64,000 nt of DNA from Variovorax beijingensis (GCF_003951285.1 NZ_RXFQ01000005.1:70001-134000); one strand, 5' to 3'. Positions 1-9,193 are shown, counted from the first letter of the stretch. Notes: generated from the sequence alone by a model not told the origin. Numbers and translations are program-made.

Positions 1-645
1 TTCGAGCGCGCGCTGGTAGGCCGGGCGCGCATGGATGCGCTCCAGGTACGCCATCAGCCTGGGCCGCTTCGCGTCGAGGCCGCCGCGCGCCTGCGCGGCT
101 TCGACCGGAAAACTCATCTGGATGTCGGCGCCCGTGAATTCGCTGCCGGCAAACCACTCGCTCTTGCCGAGTTCGGCTTCCATGAAATTCAGGTGGCTCT
201 CGATGTTGGGCATGACGATGGCCGCCTTCGCCTTGCCCGAAATCATCTTCGCGATCGGCTTCACGAAGAAGGGCATCTTGCTGTTCTCGATCCTGTCGAA
301 CACCAGCTTGAGCAGCAGCGGCGACATCGCCGAGCCTTCCGCGAAGTGCAGCCAGTAGCGATAGCGCACCGCCTCGGGCGTGCCCGCCGCGGGCGCAAGT
401 CGGCCGCGGCCATGGCGCTCGATCAGCGTTTCGATGATCGCGCCCGATTCCGCGAGCGTGAGGCCGTCGCCGGCGGTCACCACCGGCGACTTGCCCAGCG
501 GATGCACGGCCCGCAGCGAAGCGGGCGCCAACATGGTCTGCGGATCGCGCTGGTAGTGGACGATCTCGTAGGGCAGGCCGAGTTCTTCGAGCAGCCACAG
601 CACGCGCTGCGAGCGCGAATTATTGAGGTGATGGACGGTGAGCAT
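1..645 (-). CDS. Glutathione S-transferase family protein (3' end cut by window edge)
   Basis: The visible 215 residues read as a cytosolic GST, which conjugates glutathione to electrophiles or acts as a thiol reductase. The N-terminal thioredoxin-like domain covers about residues 1-80. It carries the cis-proline segment KSPVV (52-56) and the glutathione gamma-glutamyl contact ESGAI (66-70). An all-helical C-terminal domain with a GADIQMSF helix follows. The reading frame is still open at base 1, so only the last few residues are missing. The chosen ATG at 645 gives the usual MLTVHHL start. The neighbour ychF is on the same strand, but a 138-base gap holding a repeat separates them. Substrate unknown. 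Confidence 0.88.
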   Translation of the reverse strand, partial: MLTVHHLNNSRSQRVLWLLEELGLPYEIVHYQRDPQTMLAPASLRAVHPLGKSPVVTAGDGLTLAESGAIIETLIERHGRGRLAPAAGTPEAVRYRYWLHFAEGSAMSPLLLKLVFDRIENSKMPFFVKPIAKMISGKAKAAIVMPNIESHLNFMEAELGKSEWFAGSEFTGADIQMSFPVEAAQARGGLDAKRPRLMAYLERIHARPAYQRALE

Positions 646-685
646 ACGGCGACAGGTGCTTGGAGGAAGGGGCGTGCCTTTTCGT

Positions 686-783
686 GGAACACCGCGGAAC
701 CGGCTTTGCCGGGCCGCTGGTGTTGCCCCGGCGAGGGGGTTGGCGTAGCGACACGAAGTGCGCGAAGACTGGGGGTGAGCCAG
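686..783. repeat. Dispersed GC-rich intergenic repeat, copy 1
   Basis: This lies between the ychF stop and the GST start. Bases 702-731 share the core GGCTTTGCCSGGCCGCTGG with a second copy at 23282-23310. Both copies are followed by a C/G-rich segment able to fold. It looks like a REP-like element spread through intergenic space. Only two copies are visible here, so the family assignment rests on this pair. Confidence 0.45.
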
Positions 784-1875
784 TTATGAACTGAAGAGGA
801 AGTTCATCACGTCGCCGTCCTTGACGACGTACTCCTTGCCTTCCGAACGCATCTTGCCCGCGTCCTTCGCACCCTGTTCGCCCTTGTAGGCGATGTAGTC
901 CTCGAACGAAATGGTCTGGGCGCGGATGTAGCCTTTTTCGAAGTCGCCGTGGATCACGCCGGCGGCCTGGGGGCCGGTGTCGCCGATGTGGATGGTCCAG
1001 GCGCGCACTTCCTTCACGCCGGCGGTGAAGTAGGTTTGCAGGCCCAGCAGCTTGTAGGCCGCGCGGATCAGGCGGTTGAGGCCCGGCTCCTCCTGGCCGA
1101 TTTCGGCGAGGAACATCTTCTTGTCCTCGTCGTCCATCTCGGCGAGTTCGGCTTCGATCTTGGCGCAGATGGCGACCACGGGTGCGCCCTGCTTGGCCGC
1201 GTATTCGCGCAGGCGGTCGAGGTAGGGGTTGTTCTCGAAGCCGTCTTCGGCCACGTTGCCGACGAACATCGCGGGCTTGGCGGTGATCAGCGTGAACGAC
1301 TTCACCAGCGGCTGCTCTTCCTTCGTGAACTCGAGCGCGCGCACCGGCGTGTTCTCGTTCAGCGCGGCCTGGCAGCGCTCGAGCAGGCCGACCAGCTTCT
1401 GCGCGTCCTTGTCACCCGAACGCGCCACCTTGGTGTGACGGTGCAGCGCTTTCTCGACGGTGGCGAGGTCGGCCAGGCAGAGTTCGGTCTGGATCACCTC
1501 GATGTCGGAGATCGGGTCGACCTTGCCGGCCACGTGGATCACGTTCTCGTCGTCGAAGCAGCGCACCACGTTCACGGTGGCATCGGTTTCGCGGATGTGC
1601 GCGAGAAACTTGTTGCCCAGGCCCTCGCCCGTGCTGGCGCCGGCCACCAGGCCGGCAATGTCGACGAACTCGACGATGGCGGGCACCACGCGCTCGGGCT
1701 GGACGATCTCGCTCAGTTGCGCGAGCCGCGGATCAGGCACTTCCACCACGCCCACGTTGGGCTCGATGGTGCAGAACGGATAGTTTTCCGCCGCGATGCC
1801 GGCCTTGGTCAACGCATTGAAAAGAGTGGATTTACCGACGTTGGGCAGGCCGACGATGCCGCATTGCAAACTCAT
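784..1875 (-). CDS. ychF: Redox-regulated ATPase/GTPase YchF (Obg family)
   Basis: YchF is a universally conserved OBG-type P-loop NTPase that prefers ATP and associates with ribosomes; its role is in translation and oxidative stress response. The P-loop GLPNVGKST sits at residues 9-17, and the C-terminal TGS domain ends the protein. The length of 363 residues equals the E. coli protein. The start at 1875 is preceded by AAGAGGA on the coding strand. A longer open frame to 1962 adds 29 residues that are not family-like and was rejected. In many proteobacteria ychF follows pth, but pth is not seen here. Confidence 0.97.
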   Translation of the reverse strand: MSLQCGIVGLPNVGKSTLFNALTKAGIAAENYPFCTIEPNVGVVEVPDPRLAQLSEIVQPERVVPAIVEFVDIAGLVAGASTGEGLGNKFLAHIRETDATVNVVRCFDDENVIHVAGKVDPISDIEVIQTELCLADLATVEKALHRHTKVARSGDKDAQKLVGLLERCQAALNENTPVRALEFTKEEQPLVKSFTLITAKPAMFVGNVAEDGFENNPYLDRLREYAAKQGAPVVAICAKIEAELAEMDDEDKKMFLAEIGQEEPGLNRLIRAAYKLLGLQTYFTAGVKEVRAWTIHIGDTGPQAAGVIHGDFEKGYIRAQTISFEDYIAYKGEQGAKDAGKMRSEGKEYVVKDGDVMNFLFSS

Positions 1876-1987
1876 GGGGGGTCCTCTTGGGTAACCGGGG
1901 ATTTTAGGCGGAGGCCGGCTCTCCCCCGGCCTGCGCGTACTTTGGCGGCCGGAAAGCCGCATTCCGGCTCAGGGTTAAACCGGATTA

Positions 1988-2012
1988 GCAAACGTTTGCG
2001 CAAACGTTTTCG
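1988..2012. promoter_or_regulatory. Tandem LacI-family operators upstream of rbsB (probable RbsR sites)
   Basis: A perfect 12-base palindrome GCAAACGTTTGC at 1988-1999 is followed without a gap by a near-palindrome GCAAACGTTTTC at 2000-2011. The central CG step and the GCAAAC half-site are typical of LacI/PurR/RbsR operators. A -10-like TAACAT at 2018-2023 with a weak TTGCGC at 1996-2001 (16-base spacer) would put the operators on the promoter. A LacI-family gene, rbsR, lies in the same operon. Regulation by RbsR is inferred. Confidence 0.8.
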
Positions 2013-2078
2013 TTGGTTAACATCGGTGCCCCGGCCACAGACCGGCGCACCGCTCAACCACCTCAGGAGACATCACCC

Positions 2079-3035
2079 ATGAAGTTCACCCGCCGCACGC
2101 TGCAAGGCGCAGCCGCCCTGGCGCTGCTGGGCGCCTTCGCCGCCTCGCCCGCCCTTGCCCAGGACAAGCCCAAGGTCGCGCTGGTCATGAAGTCGCTGGC
2201 CAACGAATTCTTCCGCACCATGGAAGACGGCGCCAAGGCGCACCAGAAGGCGCATGCCGCGCAGTACACGCTGGTGGCCAACGGCATCAAGGACGAGACC
2301 GACACGGCCGCCCAGATCAAGATGGTCGAGCAGATGATGGCGCAGAAGATCAATGCGCTGGTCATCGCGCCGGCCGATTCGAAGGCGCTGGTGCCGGTGG
2401 TCAAGGCGGCCATCGACAAGGGCATCCTCGTCGTCAACATCGACAACCAGTTCGACGCCGCCGCCCTGAAGGAAAAGGGCATCCAGGTGCCCTTCGTCGG
2501 CCCCGACAACCGCGCCGGCGCCAAGCTGGTGGGCGACGAGCTCGCCAAGAGCCTGAAGGCCGGCGACAAGGTCGGCATCATCGAAGGCGTGTCGACCACC
2601 TTCAATGCGCAGCAGCGCACCCTCGGCTACCAGGACGCCATGAAGGCCGCCGGCGCCACCGTGGTGGGCGTGCAGTCGGGCCAGTGGGAAATCGACAAGG
2701 GCAACACGGTGGCCGCCGGCATGATGCGCGAGCACCCCGACCTGAAGGCGCTGCTGGCGGGCAACGACAGCATGGCGCTGGGCGCCGTGGCCGCCGTCAA
2801 GGCCGCGGGCAAGACCGGCAAGGTGCTGGTGGTGGGCTACGACAACATCGGCGCCATCAAGCCGATGCTGGCCGACGGCCGCGTGCTGGCCACGGCCGAC
2901 CAGTTCGCGGCCAAGCAGGCGGTGTTCGGCATCGAGACCGCGCTCAAGGCGCTGGCCGAGAAGAAGCCGCAGTCGAGCATGCCTGCCGAAGTGAAGACCG
3001 ACGTGGTGCTGGTCACCAAGACTTCCGCAAAGTAA
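2079..3035 (+). CDS. rbsB: Ribose ABC transporter, periplasmic substrate-binding protein
   Basis: This is the periplasmic sugar-binding protein of the ribose importer, type I fold (Peripla_BP_4). It delivers ribose to RbsC/RbsA. The signal peptide starts MKFTRRTLQG, and the likely cleavage is after ALA at residue 27. The 318-residue length is normal. The ATG at 2079 has AGGAGA at 2065-2070; an in-frame start at 2013 would put 22 non-secretory residues ahead of the signal and is rejected. It is the first gene of rbsBACRKD, directly behind tandem LacI-type operators. A ribose ligand is inferred from the complete operon; related pentoses are possible. Confidence 0.93.
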   Translation: MKFTRRTLQGAAALALLGAFAASPALAQDKPKVALVMKSLANEFFRTMEDGAKAHQKAHAAQYTLVANGIKDETDTAAQIKMVEQMMAQKINALVIAPADSKALVPVVKAAIDKGILVVNIDNQFDAAALKEKGIQVPFVGPDNRAGAKLVGDELAKSLKAGDKVGIIEGVSTTFNAQQRTLGYQDAMKAAGATVVGVQSGQWEIDKGNTVAAGMMREHPDLKALLAGNDSMALGAVAAVKAAGKTGKVLVVGYDNIGAIKPMLADGRVLATADQFAAKQAVFGIETALKALAEKKPQSSMPAEVKTDVVLVTKTSAK

Positions 3036-3049
3036 GAAAAAGGCCGACG

Positions 3050-4690
3050 TTGAACGCCCCTGCCGCCGCCATGAATGCCGGCCTTGCCGTCCCCGTGCTC
3101 TCGCTGAGCGCGCTCGGCAAGGACTATGCGGCGCCCGTGCTCGACGACGTCTCGCTGGTGCTGAACGCCGGCGAAGTGCTCGCGCTCACGGGCGAGAACG
3201 GTGCCGGCAAGAGCACGCTCTCGAAGATCGTCTGCGGCCTGGTGCAGCCCACGCGCGGACAGATGCTGCTGGGCGGCGTGGCGTTCCAGCCTGCTTCCCG
3301 CCGCGACGCCGAGCGGCTGGGCGTGCGCATGGTCATGCAGGAGCTGGGGCTGGTCACCACGCTGTCGGTGGCCGAGAACCTGCTGCTCGACCGGTTGCCC
3401 AACCAGACCGGCTGGATCCGCCGCGGCAAGCTGCACAAGCTGGCCGCGCGCCAGCTCGCGAAGATCGGCATGGAGCACATCGACCCGGCCACGCCCGTGG
3501 CGCGGCTGGGCATCGGCCAGCAGCAGATGGTCGAGATCGCGCGCAACCTGCAGGACGACACGCGCGTGCTGGTGCTCGACGAGCCCACCGCCATGCTCAC
3601 GCCGCGCGAGACCTCGCACCTGTTCGAGCAGATCGAGCTGCTGAAGGCGCGCGGCGTGGCCATCGTCTACGTGTCGCACCGGCTCGAGGAACTGCAGCGC
3701 ATTGCCGACCGTGTGGCGGTGCTGCGCGACGGCCGACTGGTGGACGTGCGCGCCATGGCCGGCGTGCGCGAAGCCGAACTGGTGCAGCGCATGGTGGGCC
3801 GCGCGGTGCACGAGCACGAAGGCCGCGACCGCCGCGTGGCCGGGCCGGTGCTGCTGAGCGCGCGCGGCATCGGCCGGGCCGAGGCCGTGAAGGACATCGA
3901 CATTGACCTGCACGCGGGCGAAGTCATGGGCCTGGCGGGCCTGGTCGGCTCCGGCCGGACCGAACTCGTGCGCCTGCTGTTCGGCGCCGACCGTGCCGAC
4001 CGCGGCGAAATTCTTCTCTACGACGGCATTGCCGCCACGCAGCCGGTGCTGCGCGTGCGCAAGGGCTGGCGCTCGCCGATGCAGGCCATCCGCGCCGGCA
4101 TCGGCCTGGTGACCGAAGACCGCAAGTCGCAGGGGCTTCTGCTCACGCAATCGATCCGCGTCAACGCCACGCTGAGCGACCTGGGCGCCATCTCGCACGC
4201 CGGCTGGCTGCAGCGTGCCAAGGAGCGCGGCATTGCGAGGCGCCTGGTGGAGCTGCTGCGCATCCGCTCGCGCAGCATCGAACAGCCAGTGGCCACCCTG
4301 AGCGGCGGCAACCAGCAGAAGGTGGTGTTCGCGCGCTGGCTGCACCGCGAATGCAAGGTGCTGCTGCTCGACGAGCCCACGCGCGGCGTGGACGTCGGCG
4401 CGCGCGCCGACCTGTATGCCGAGCTCGACCGCATGACCGACGCCGGCAAGGCACTCTTGATGGTGTCGAGCGACCTGCGCGAACTCATGGCCATGTGCGA
4501 CCGCATCGGCGTGATGAGCGCCGGCCGGCTGGTCGCGGTGTTCGAGCGCGGTCACTGGAGCGAGCAATCGCTGCTGGCCGCCGCCTTCAGCGATGCGGCA
4601 GGCCGCACTGCCGCCTCGGCAACCCCCACGGCGGGCTCCGCCATTTCCGATTCGAATCCTGGCCAACCGGCCACCGCCGACACACCATGA
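3050..4690 (+). CDS. rbsA: Ribose ABC transporter, ATP-binding protein
   Basis: RbsA is the duplicated ATPase of the ribose importer. The first half has Walker A GENGAGKST, signature LGIGQQQMVEIAR and Walker B VLVLDEP. The second half has the degenerate Walker A GLVGSGRTE and signature LSGGNQQKVVFAR, as is usual for sugar ABC ATPases of this class. The start is uncertain. TTG at 3050 has AAAAAGG six bases upstream and gives 546 residues; ATG at 3071 gives 539 residues but has no visible ribosome-binding site. It follows rbsB by 14 bases, and its stop overlaps the rbsC start (ATGA). Confidence 0.92.
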   Translation: MNAPAAAMNAGLAVPVLSLSALGKDYAAPVLDDVSLVLNAGEVLALTGENGAGKSTLSKIVCGLVQPTRGQMLLGGVAFQPASRRDAERLGVRMVMQELGLVTTLSVAENLLLDRLPNQTGWIRRGKLHKLAARQLAKIGMEHIDPATPVARLGIGQQQMVEIARNLQDDTRVLVLDEPTAMLTPRETSHLFEQIELLKARGVAIVYVSHRLEELQRIADRVAVLRDGRLVDVRAMAGVREAELVQRMVGRAVHEHEGRDRRVAGPVLLSARGIGRAEAVKDIDIDLHAGEVMGLAGLVGSGRTELVRLLFGADRADRGEILLYDGIAATQPVLRVRKGWRSPMQAIRAGIGLVTEDRKSQGLLLTQSIRVNATLSDLGAISHAGWLQRAKERGIARRLVELLRIRSRSIEQPVATLSGGNQQKVVFARWLHRECKVLLLDEPTRGVDVGARADLYAELDRMTDAGKALLMVSSDLRELMAMCDRIGVMSAGRLVAVFERGHWSEQSLLAAAFSDAAGRTAASATPTAGSAISDSNPGQPATADTP

Positions 4691-5670
4691 CTGCAGCCGC
4701 TGCCACCTCCGCCCCGCCCTCCGCCTTGAAGGGCCAGCTGGGCACCTACGTGGGCCTGACCGTCGTGCTCGTGGGCATGGTCGCGCTCTTCGGCACGCTG
4801 AGCGAATATTTCCTCACGCGCGAAACCTTCATCTCCATTGCCAACGAGATTCCCGCGCTCGCGGTGATGGCGGTCGGCATGACCTTCGTGCTGATCATCG
4901 CGGGCATCGACCTGTCGGTGGGCTCGGTGCTTGCGCTGAGCGCGGCCGTCACGGCCGCCGCCATCCTCCAGTGGAAGCTCTCGGTGCCGGTGGCCGCCGC
5001 GCTGGGCCTGGCCACCGGGCTGGTATGCGGCAGCGTGACGGGCGCGGTGTCGGTCGCATGGCGGCTGCCGAGCTTCATCGTCTCGCTGGGCATGCTGGAG
5101 GCGGTGCGCGGCGGCGCCTACCTGGTGACCGATTCGCGCACGCAGTACGTGGGCGACGCCATCTCGGGCCTGGCCGCGCCCTGGGTCGGCGGCATTTCCG
5201 CCGCCTTCGTGCTCGCGGTGGTGCTGGTGGCCGCCGGCCAGCTGGTGCTCACGCGCACGGTGTTCGGCCGGCACGTGGTGGGCATCGGCACCAACGAAGA
5301 AGCCATGCGGCTCGCGGGCATCGATCCGCGGCCGATCCGCATCCTCGTGTTTGCCGCCACCGGCCTGCTGGCGGGCCTGGCCGGACTCATGCAGTCGGCG
5401 CGGCTCGAAGCGGCCGACCCCAATGCCGGCGTCGGCATCGAGCTGCAGGTGATCGCGGCCGTGGTGATCGGCGGCACCAGCCTCATGGGCGGGCGCGGCT
5501 CGGTGGTCAACACCTTCTTCGGCGTGCTGATCATCGCGGTGCTCGAGGCCGGACTCGCGCAGGTGGGCGCCAGCGAGCCGAGCAAACGCATCATCACCGG
5601 CGCGGTCATCGTGGTTGCGGTGATCATCGACACCTTGCGCCAGCGCCGGGCCGATCGCCGCCTGGCCTGA
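4687..5670 (+). CDS. rbsC: Ribose ABC transporter, permease
   Basis: This is the inner-membrane channel of the ribose importer, BPD_transp_2 family, 327 residues with about eight to ten hydrophobic segments. The family-typical stretch VMAVGMTFVLIIAGIDLSVG is present near residues 58-77, as is the VVIGGTSLMGGRGSV loop near residue 260. The ATG at 4687 overlaps the rbsA stop by four bases, implying translational coupling. RbsC should form a dimeric channel with RbsA on its cytoplasmic side and RbsB docking outside. Confidence 0.94.
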   Translation: MTAAAATSAPPSALKGQLGTYVGLTVVLVGMVALFGTLSEYFLTRETFISIANEIPALAVMAVGMTFVLIIAGIDLSVGSVLALSAAVTAAAILQWKLSVPVAAALGLATGLVCGSVTGAVSVAWRLPSFIVSLGMLEAVRGGAYLVTDSRTQYVGDAISGLAAPWVGGISAAFVLAVVLVAAGQLVLTRTVFGRHVVGIGTNEEAMRLAGIDPRPIRILVFAATGLLAGLAGLMQSARLEAADPNAGVGIELQVIAAVVIGGTSLMGGRGSVVNTFFGVLIIAVLEAGLAQVGASEPSKRIITGAVIVVAVIIDTLRQRRADRRLA

Positions 5671-5694
5671 CGCTGCATAAAAGGGGAAGCAACC

Positions 5695-6813
5695 ATGGCC
5701 ACCATCAAGGACGTCGCGCTGCGCGCGGGAGTTTCGGTCACCACCGTCTCGCACGTGGTCAACGACACGCGCCACGTGAGCGCCAAGGGCCGCGAGCGCG
5801 TGGAAGAGGCCATCCGCGAGCTGGGCTACGTGCCCAACGCCATGGCGCGCAGCCTCAAGAGCAACACCACCTCGACGCTCGGCATGCTGATTCCGAACAG
5901 CTCGAACCCCTACTTTGCCGAGATCGTGCGCATCGTCGAAGACCGCTGCTTCGGCGCCGGCTACACGCTGGTGCTCTGCAATACCGACGACGAACCGCGC
6001 CGCCAGAGCGTCTACCTGCAGGTGCTGGCCGAGCGCCGCATCGACGGGCTGATCGTGGTGTCGACGGGCGCCGGCGACGACGATTCGCTCGTCACTCAGT
6101 TGCACGGCCTGCGCATTCCCACCGTGCTGGTCGACCGCGAGATTGCCGACCCGGCCTGCGACCTGGTGGAAACCGCCCACATGCAGGGCGGCCTGCTCGC
6201 AGTGCGGCACCTGCTGTCGCTCGGCCACAAGCGCATTGCCTGCATCGGCGGGCCGGTGGGCGTGATGCCGAGCGAGCAGCGCATCGAGGGCTGGCGCATG
6301 GCGCTGGCCGAGAGCGGCGCCACACCCGACATCGCGAATGCCGACGCCCTGCTGTGGCGCGGCGGCTTCACGAGCCAGGGCGGCTACGAGGCGATGCACG
6401 CGATCCTGCGCACCGAAGAGGCGCCCTCGGCCGTCTTCGTCTGCAACGACCTGATGGCCATCGGCGCCCTGCGCGCCGCGCATGAAAGCGGCGTGCACGT
6501 GCCCGACGAACTCTCGATCGTGGGCTTCGACGACATCGAACTCTCGGCCTACACCAGCCCGCCGCTCACCACCGTGGCACAGCCCAAGGAGCGCATCGGC
6601 GCGCTCGCGGTCGACATGCTGCTGGAGCGCGTGGGCGGCAAGCGGCGCGATGCGCGCAAGGTGGTGCTGCAGCCCGAGCTGCGCGTGCGCGCCTCGACCG
6701 CGCGGCACGCAAGCTTCCGCGAGGCGGCCGCGCCGTCTTCCTCTTCCTCATCCTCTTCGGCACCCGCGTCCGAAGCGGCAGCCACGCCAAGCCGAAAGTC
6801 CCGCACCCCGTGA
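5695..6813 (+). CDS. rbsR: LacI-family transcriptional regulator, probable ribose repressor
   Basis: The N-terminal LacI helix-turn-helix (TIKDVALRAGVSVTTVSHVV, residues 3-22) and hinge are followed by a periplasmic-binding-like effector domain. The gene lies 24 bases after rbsC and ahead of rbsK, so it is probably co-transcribed and autoregulated through the operators at 1988-2012. Its 372 residues exceed the usual 330-345 because the C-terminus carries an alanine/serine-rich tail with an eight-serine run (near residue 350). That tail lies beyond the conserved domain and may be dispensable. Assignment as the ribose repressor rests on operon context. Confidence 0.9.
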   Translation: MATIKDVALRAGVSVTTVSHVVNDTRHVSAKGRERVEEAIRELGYVPNAMARSLKSNTTSTLGMLIPNSSNPYFAEIVRIVEDRCFGAGYTLVLCNTDDEPRRQSVYLQVLAERRIDGLIVVSTGAGDDDSLVTQLHGLRIPTVLVDREIADPACDLVETAHMQGGLLAVRHLLSLGHKRIACIGGPVGVMPSEQRIEGWRMALAESGATPDIANADALLWRGGFTSQGGYEAMHAILRTEEAPSAVFVCNDLMAIGALRAAHESGVHVPDELSIVGFDDIELSAYTSPPLTTVAQPKERIGALAVDMLLERVGGKRRDARKVVLQPELRVRASTARHASFREAAAPSSSSSSSSAPASEAAATPSRKSRTP

Positions 6814-7778
6814 GTTCGAAGCCTTCTTCCTCTTCCAGCGCCGCCCCGCCGCCGCGCATCGTGGTGCTCGGCAGCCTGAACATGGACATCGTGCTGCGCG
6901 TGCCGCATGCGCCGGCCGCGGGCGAAACCCTGCTGGGCCATTCGATCGCCCATATTCCGGGCGGCAAGGGCGCCAACCAGGCCGTGAGCTGCGCGCGCGA
7001 AGGCGGCCGCGTCGGCATGATCGGCTGCGTCGGCAACGACGCGCACGGCCAGGCGCTGCGCGATGCGCTCGAGCGCGACGGCATCGACACCGCCGCGCTG
7101 CGCACCAGCCCCAGCGAGCCCACGGGCACCGCGCTGATCCTGGTGGAAGACGGCGGCCAGAACCGCATCGTGATGATTCCCGGCGCCAACGCGCAGGCCG
7201 AGATCGACCAGGCGGCGCTGCGGCAGCAGCTGCAGGGCGCGGCCTTCCTGGTGACGCAGTTCGAGATACCGATGGACCAGGTCGCGCGCGCCATTTCGGT
7301 GGCGCACGAGGCCGGCTGCAAGGTGCTGCTCAACCCGTCGCCGGTGCAGCCGATCGCCGAGCCGCTGTGGCCGCGCATCGACACGCTGGTCGTCAACGAG
7401 ATCGAGGCCGAGGCGCTGTGCGGCCAGGCCGCGGACAGCCCGCAGGAAGCCGCGCTGGCCGGCCAGGCCTTGCGCGCCAAGGGCATTGCGCGCGTGGTCG
7501 TCACGCTCGGCGCGCGCGGCGCCGTGGCCATCGATGCCGATGGCGCGCGCCACCATCCCGCGCCCAAGGTGCAGGCGGTCGACACCACGGCCGCGGGCGA
7601 CACCTTCCTGGGCGCGCTGGCCGTGGCGCTGGGCGAGGGCCAGTCCTTCGACGAAGCCGTGCGCCTGGGCATCCGCGCCGCCGCGCTGTGCATCCAGCAG
7701 CCCGGCGCCCAGCCCTCCATTCCGCAGCGCGATGCCGTGCTGCAAAGCCCCATGCCTGCCGACTGGATCGCGCTGTGA
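6810..7778 (+). CDS. rbsK: Ribokinase
   Basis: Ribokinase phosphorylates D-ribose to ribose 5-phosphate, feeding the pentose phosphate pathway. The PfkB-family motifs are intact: GSLNMDI near residue 18, the sugar-binding GGKGANQAV near residue 51, and the catalytic DTTAAGDTFLGA near residue 257. The start is GTG at 6810, overlapping the rbsR stop (GTGA). The first fifteen residues are serine-rich and precede the conserved core. The stop overlaps the rbsD start in the same way, so R-K-D is a tightly coupled unit. Confidence 0.94.
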   Translation: MSSKPSSSSSAAPPPRIVVLGSLNMDIVLRVPHAPAAGETLLGHSIAHIPGGKGANQAVSCAREGGRVGMIGCVGNDAHGQALRDALERDGIDTAALRTSPSEPTGTALILVEDGGQNRIVMIPGANAQAEIDQAALRQQLQGAAFLVTQFEIPMDQVARAISVAHEAGCKVLLNPSPVQPIAEPLWPRIDTLVVNEIEAEALCGQAADSPQEAALAGQALRAKGIARVVVTLGARGAVAIDADGARHHPAPKVQAVDTTAAGDTFLGALAVALGEGQSFDEAVRLGIRAAALCIQQPGAQPSIPQRDAVLQSPMPADWIAL

Positions 7779-8167
7779 AACGTACCGCCCTGCTGCATGC
7801 CGAGCTCTCGCAAGTGATTGCCGCGCTCGGCCATGGCGACATGCTGGTGATCGGCGATGCCGGCCTGCCGATTCCCGACGGCCCGCGACGCATCGACCTG
7901 GCCGTGGCGCGCGGCGTGCCGCTGCTGGCCGACGTGCTGCAGGCCGTGCTGTCGGAGATGCAGGTCGAGAGCGTGGTGGTGGCCGACGAGGCACTGAACG
8001 GCGCCAAGGCCCTGCCCGCCTGGTACCCGCAGTCGCTCGGCGTGGCGCCGCAGAGCGTCCCGCACGAGGAGTTCAAGCGCCGCAGCGCGAAGGCGCGGGC
8101 CGTCGTGCGCACGGGCGAATGCACGCCCTACGCCAACATCATGCTGATTGCCGGCGTGAGCTTCTGA
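7775..8167 (+). CDS. rbsD: D-ribose pyranase
   Basis: RbsD interconverts the pyran and furan forms of ribose so that ribokinase receives its preferred form. The signature block GHGDMLVIGDAGLPIPDGP near residues 19-37 is intact, and the C-terminal TGECTPYANIMLIAGVSF is conserved. It has 130 residues, normal for the family. The GTG start at 7775 overlaps the rbsK stop (GTGA). It is the last gene of the operon; the next gene is convergent, 12 bases away. Confidence 0.94.
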   Translation: MKRTALLHAELSQVIAALGHGDMLVIGDAGLPIPDGPRRIDLAVARGVPLLADVLQAVLSEMQVESVVVADEALNGAKALPAWYPQSLGVAPQSVPHEEFKRRSAKARAVVRTGECTPYANIMLIAGVSF

Positions 8168-8179
8168 GGCGCCGCCGGT

Positions 8180-9193
8180 TCAGTCCGGCAGGCCCGAGCG
8201 CACGGCCGGACCGATGCGCTCGATGCGGTTGGTCCACAGGCCGCCGCGATAGTCGGCCGGCAGCTTTGCGAGCGCCTCGGCACTGTCGATGCCGCTGCTG
8301 AAATCGCCGCCGGCATACGGCCCGACCACCACCAGCTGCGTGCCGGCAGCCTCCAGGCGCCGCTGCAGCCGATGCGGCCAGCCCCAGAGCCATGGCGCCA
8401 CATTGGCCGGCACCAGCATCAAGCCGCCTCGGCATGCTTCGGGCATGTAGCCCGACCAGCCGAGCGCCGCGTAGCGCAGCAGGCACTGCACCAGCGCACG
8501 GCGCGGTGCAACCCGGATGCCCGGCAGCGCCTGTTCGAGCGCGCCGACCGGCTCGTCGCTGCCGTACACCGCAAGCCGATCCCGCTGCGCCGCATCAAGC
8601 GCGGCGAGATGGCCTGCAAGCAGCCGGCCTTCTTCGGGATCGCGGCTCTTCATGTGGATGAGAAAGCGCCGTGCCGGGAATGCATCCAGCACCTGCGCCA
8701 GGCTCGGCATCAGCCCGATGCCCTTGCCCCGCAGCGGATAGGTCCTGCCGCCGTCGGCGGTATAGCCGTGGCCGACGTCCAGCGCCTGCAGCTGCGCCAG
8801 CGTATGGTCGCGCACGACGCCTCGTCCGTCGGTGCGGCATTCGAGCCTCCAGTCGTGGAACACCGCAAAGGCGCCGTCGCGCGTAGGGTGGACGTCGAAT
8901 TCCACCATGTCCGCGCCCGCGTCGAAAGCGGCCCGCATCGAGTCCAGCGTGTTCTCGATCAGCGCATGCGTCGGCGCATGGATGCGCGCGGCGGTGCAGG
9001 TGTCGTTGCGCAGGCCGTGCGTGTCGAAGGTCTGGTGCACGCCGCGGTGCGACAGCAGGAAGGGTCGCGCAGCAGGCGGCTCGAGCCAGCGCGACTGGTT
9101 GCCGGCAAAGAGCAGCATCGAGCCCGTTGCGGCAACGGCCAGAAACCCCGCGAGGCCGCGCAGCGTGCGGCGCCAGCGGCCGCGTTTTCTCAT
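8180..9193 (-). CDS. Glycerophosphodiester phosphodiesterase family protein, membrane-anchored
   Basis: GDPD-family enzymes hydrolyse glycerophosphodiesters from phospholipid turnover to glycerol 3-phosphate and an alcohol. After a positively charged start and one hydrophobic segment (residues about 11-30, probable signal anchor), the TIM-barrel begins with SHRGVH. ENTLDSMRAAFDAGADMVEFD and the FHD catalytic region follow. IHMKS supplies a conserved lysine. The 337-residue length fits. The start at 9193 overlaps the stop of the upstream MOSC gene (ATGA), so the two are co-expressed. The substrate is not determined by sequence. Confidence 0.86.
   Translation of the reverse strand: MRKRGRWRRTLRGLAGFLAVAATGSMLLFAGNQSRWLEPPAARPFLLSHRGVHQTFDTHGLRNDTCTAARIHAPTHALIENTLDSMRAAFDAGADMVEFDVHPTRDGAFAVFHDWRLECRTDGRGVVRDHTLAQLQALDVGHGYTADGGRTYPLRGKGIGLMPSLAQVLDAFPARRFLIHMKSRDPEEGRLLAGHLAALDAAQRDRLAVYGSDEPVGALEQALPGIRVAPRRALVQCLLRYAALGWSGYMPEACRGGLMLVPANVAPWLWGWPHRLQRRLEAAGTQLVVVGPYAGGDFSSGIDSAEALAKLPADYRGGLWTNRIERIGPAVRSGLPD

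Noticed and set aside
4552..6708. A 718-codon minus-strand open frame opposite rbsC and rbsR
   Set aside because: It lies antisense to two confident genes and shows only His/Arg/Ala-rich low-complexity translation.
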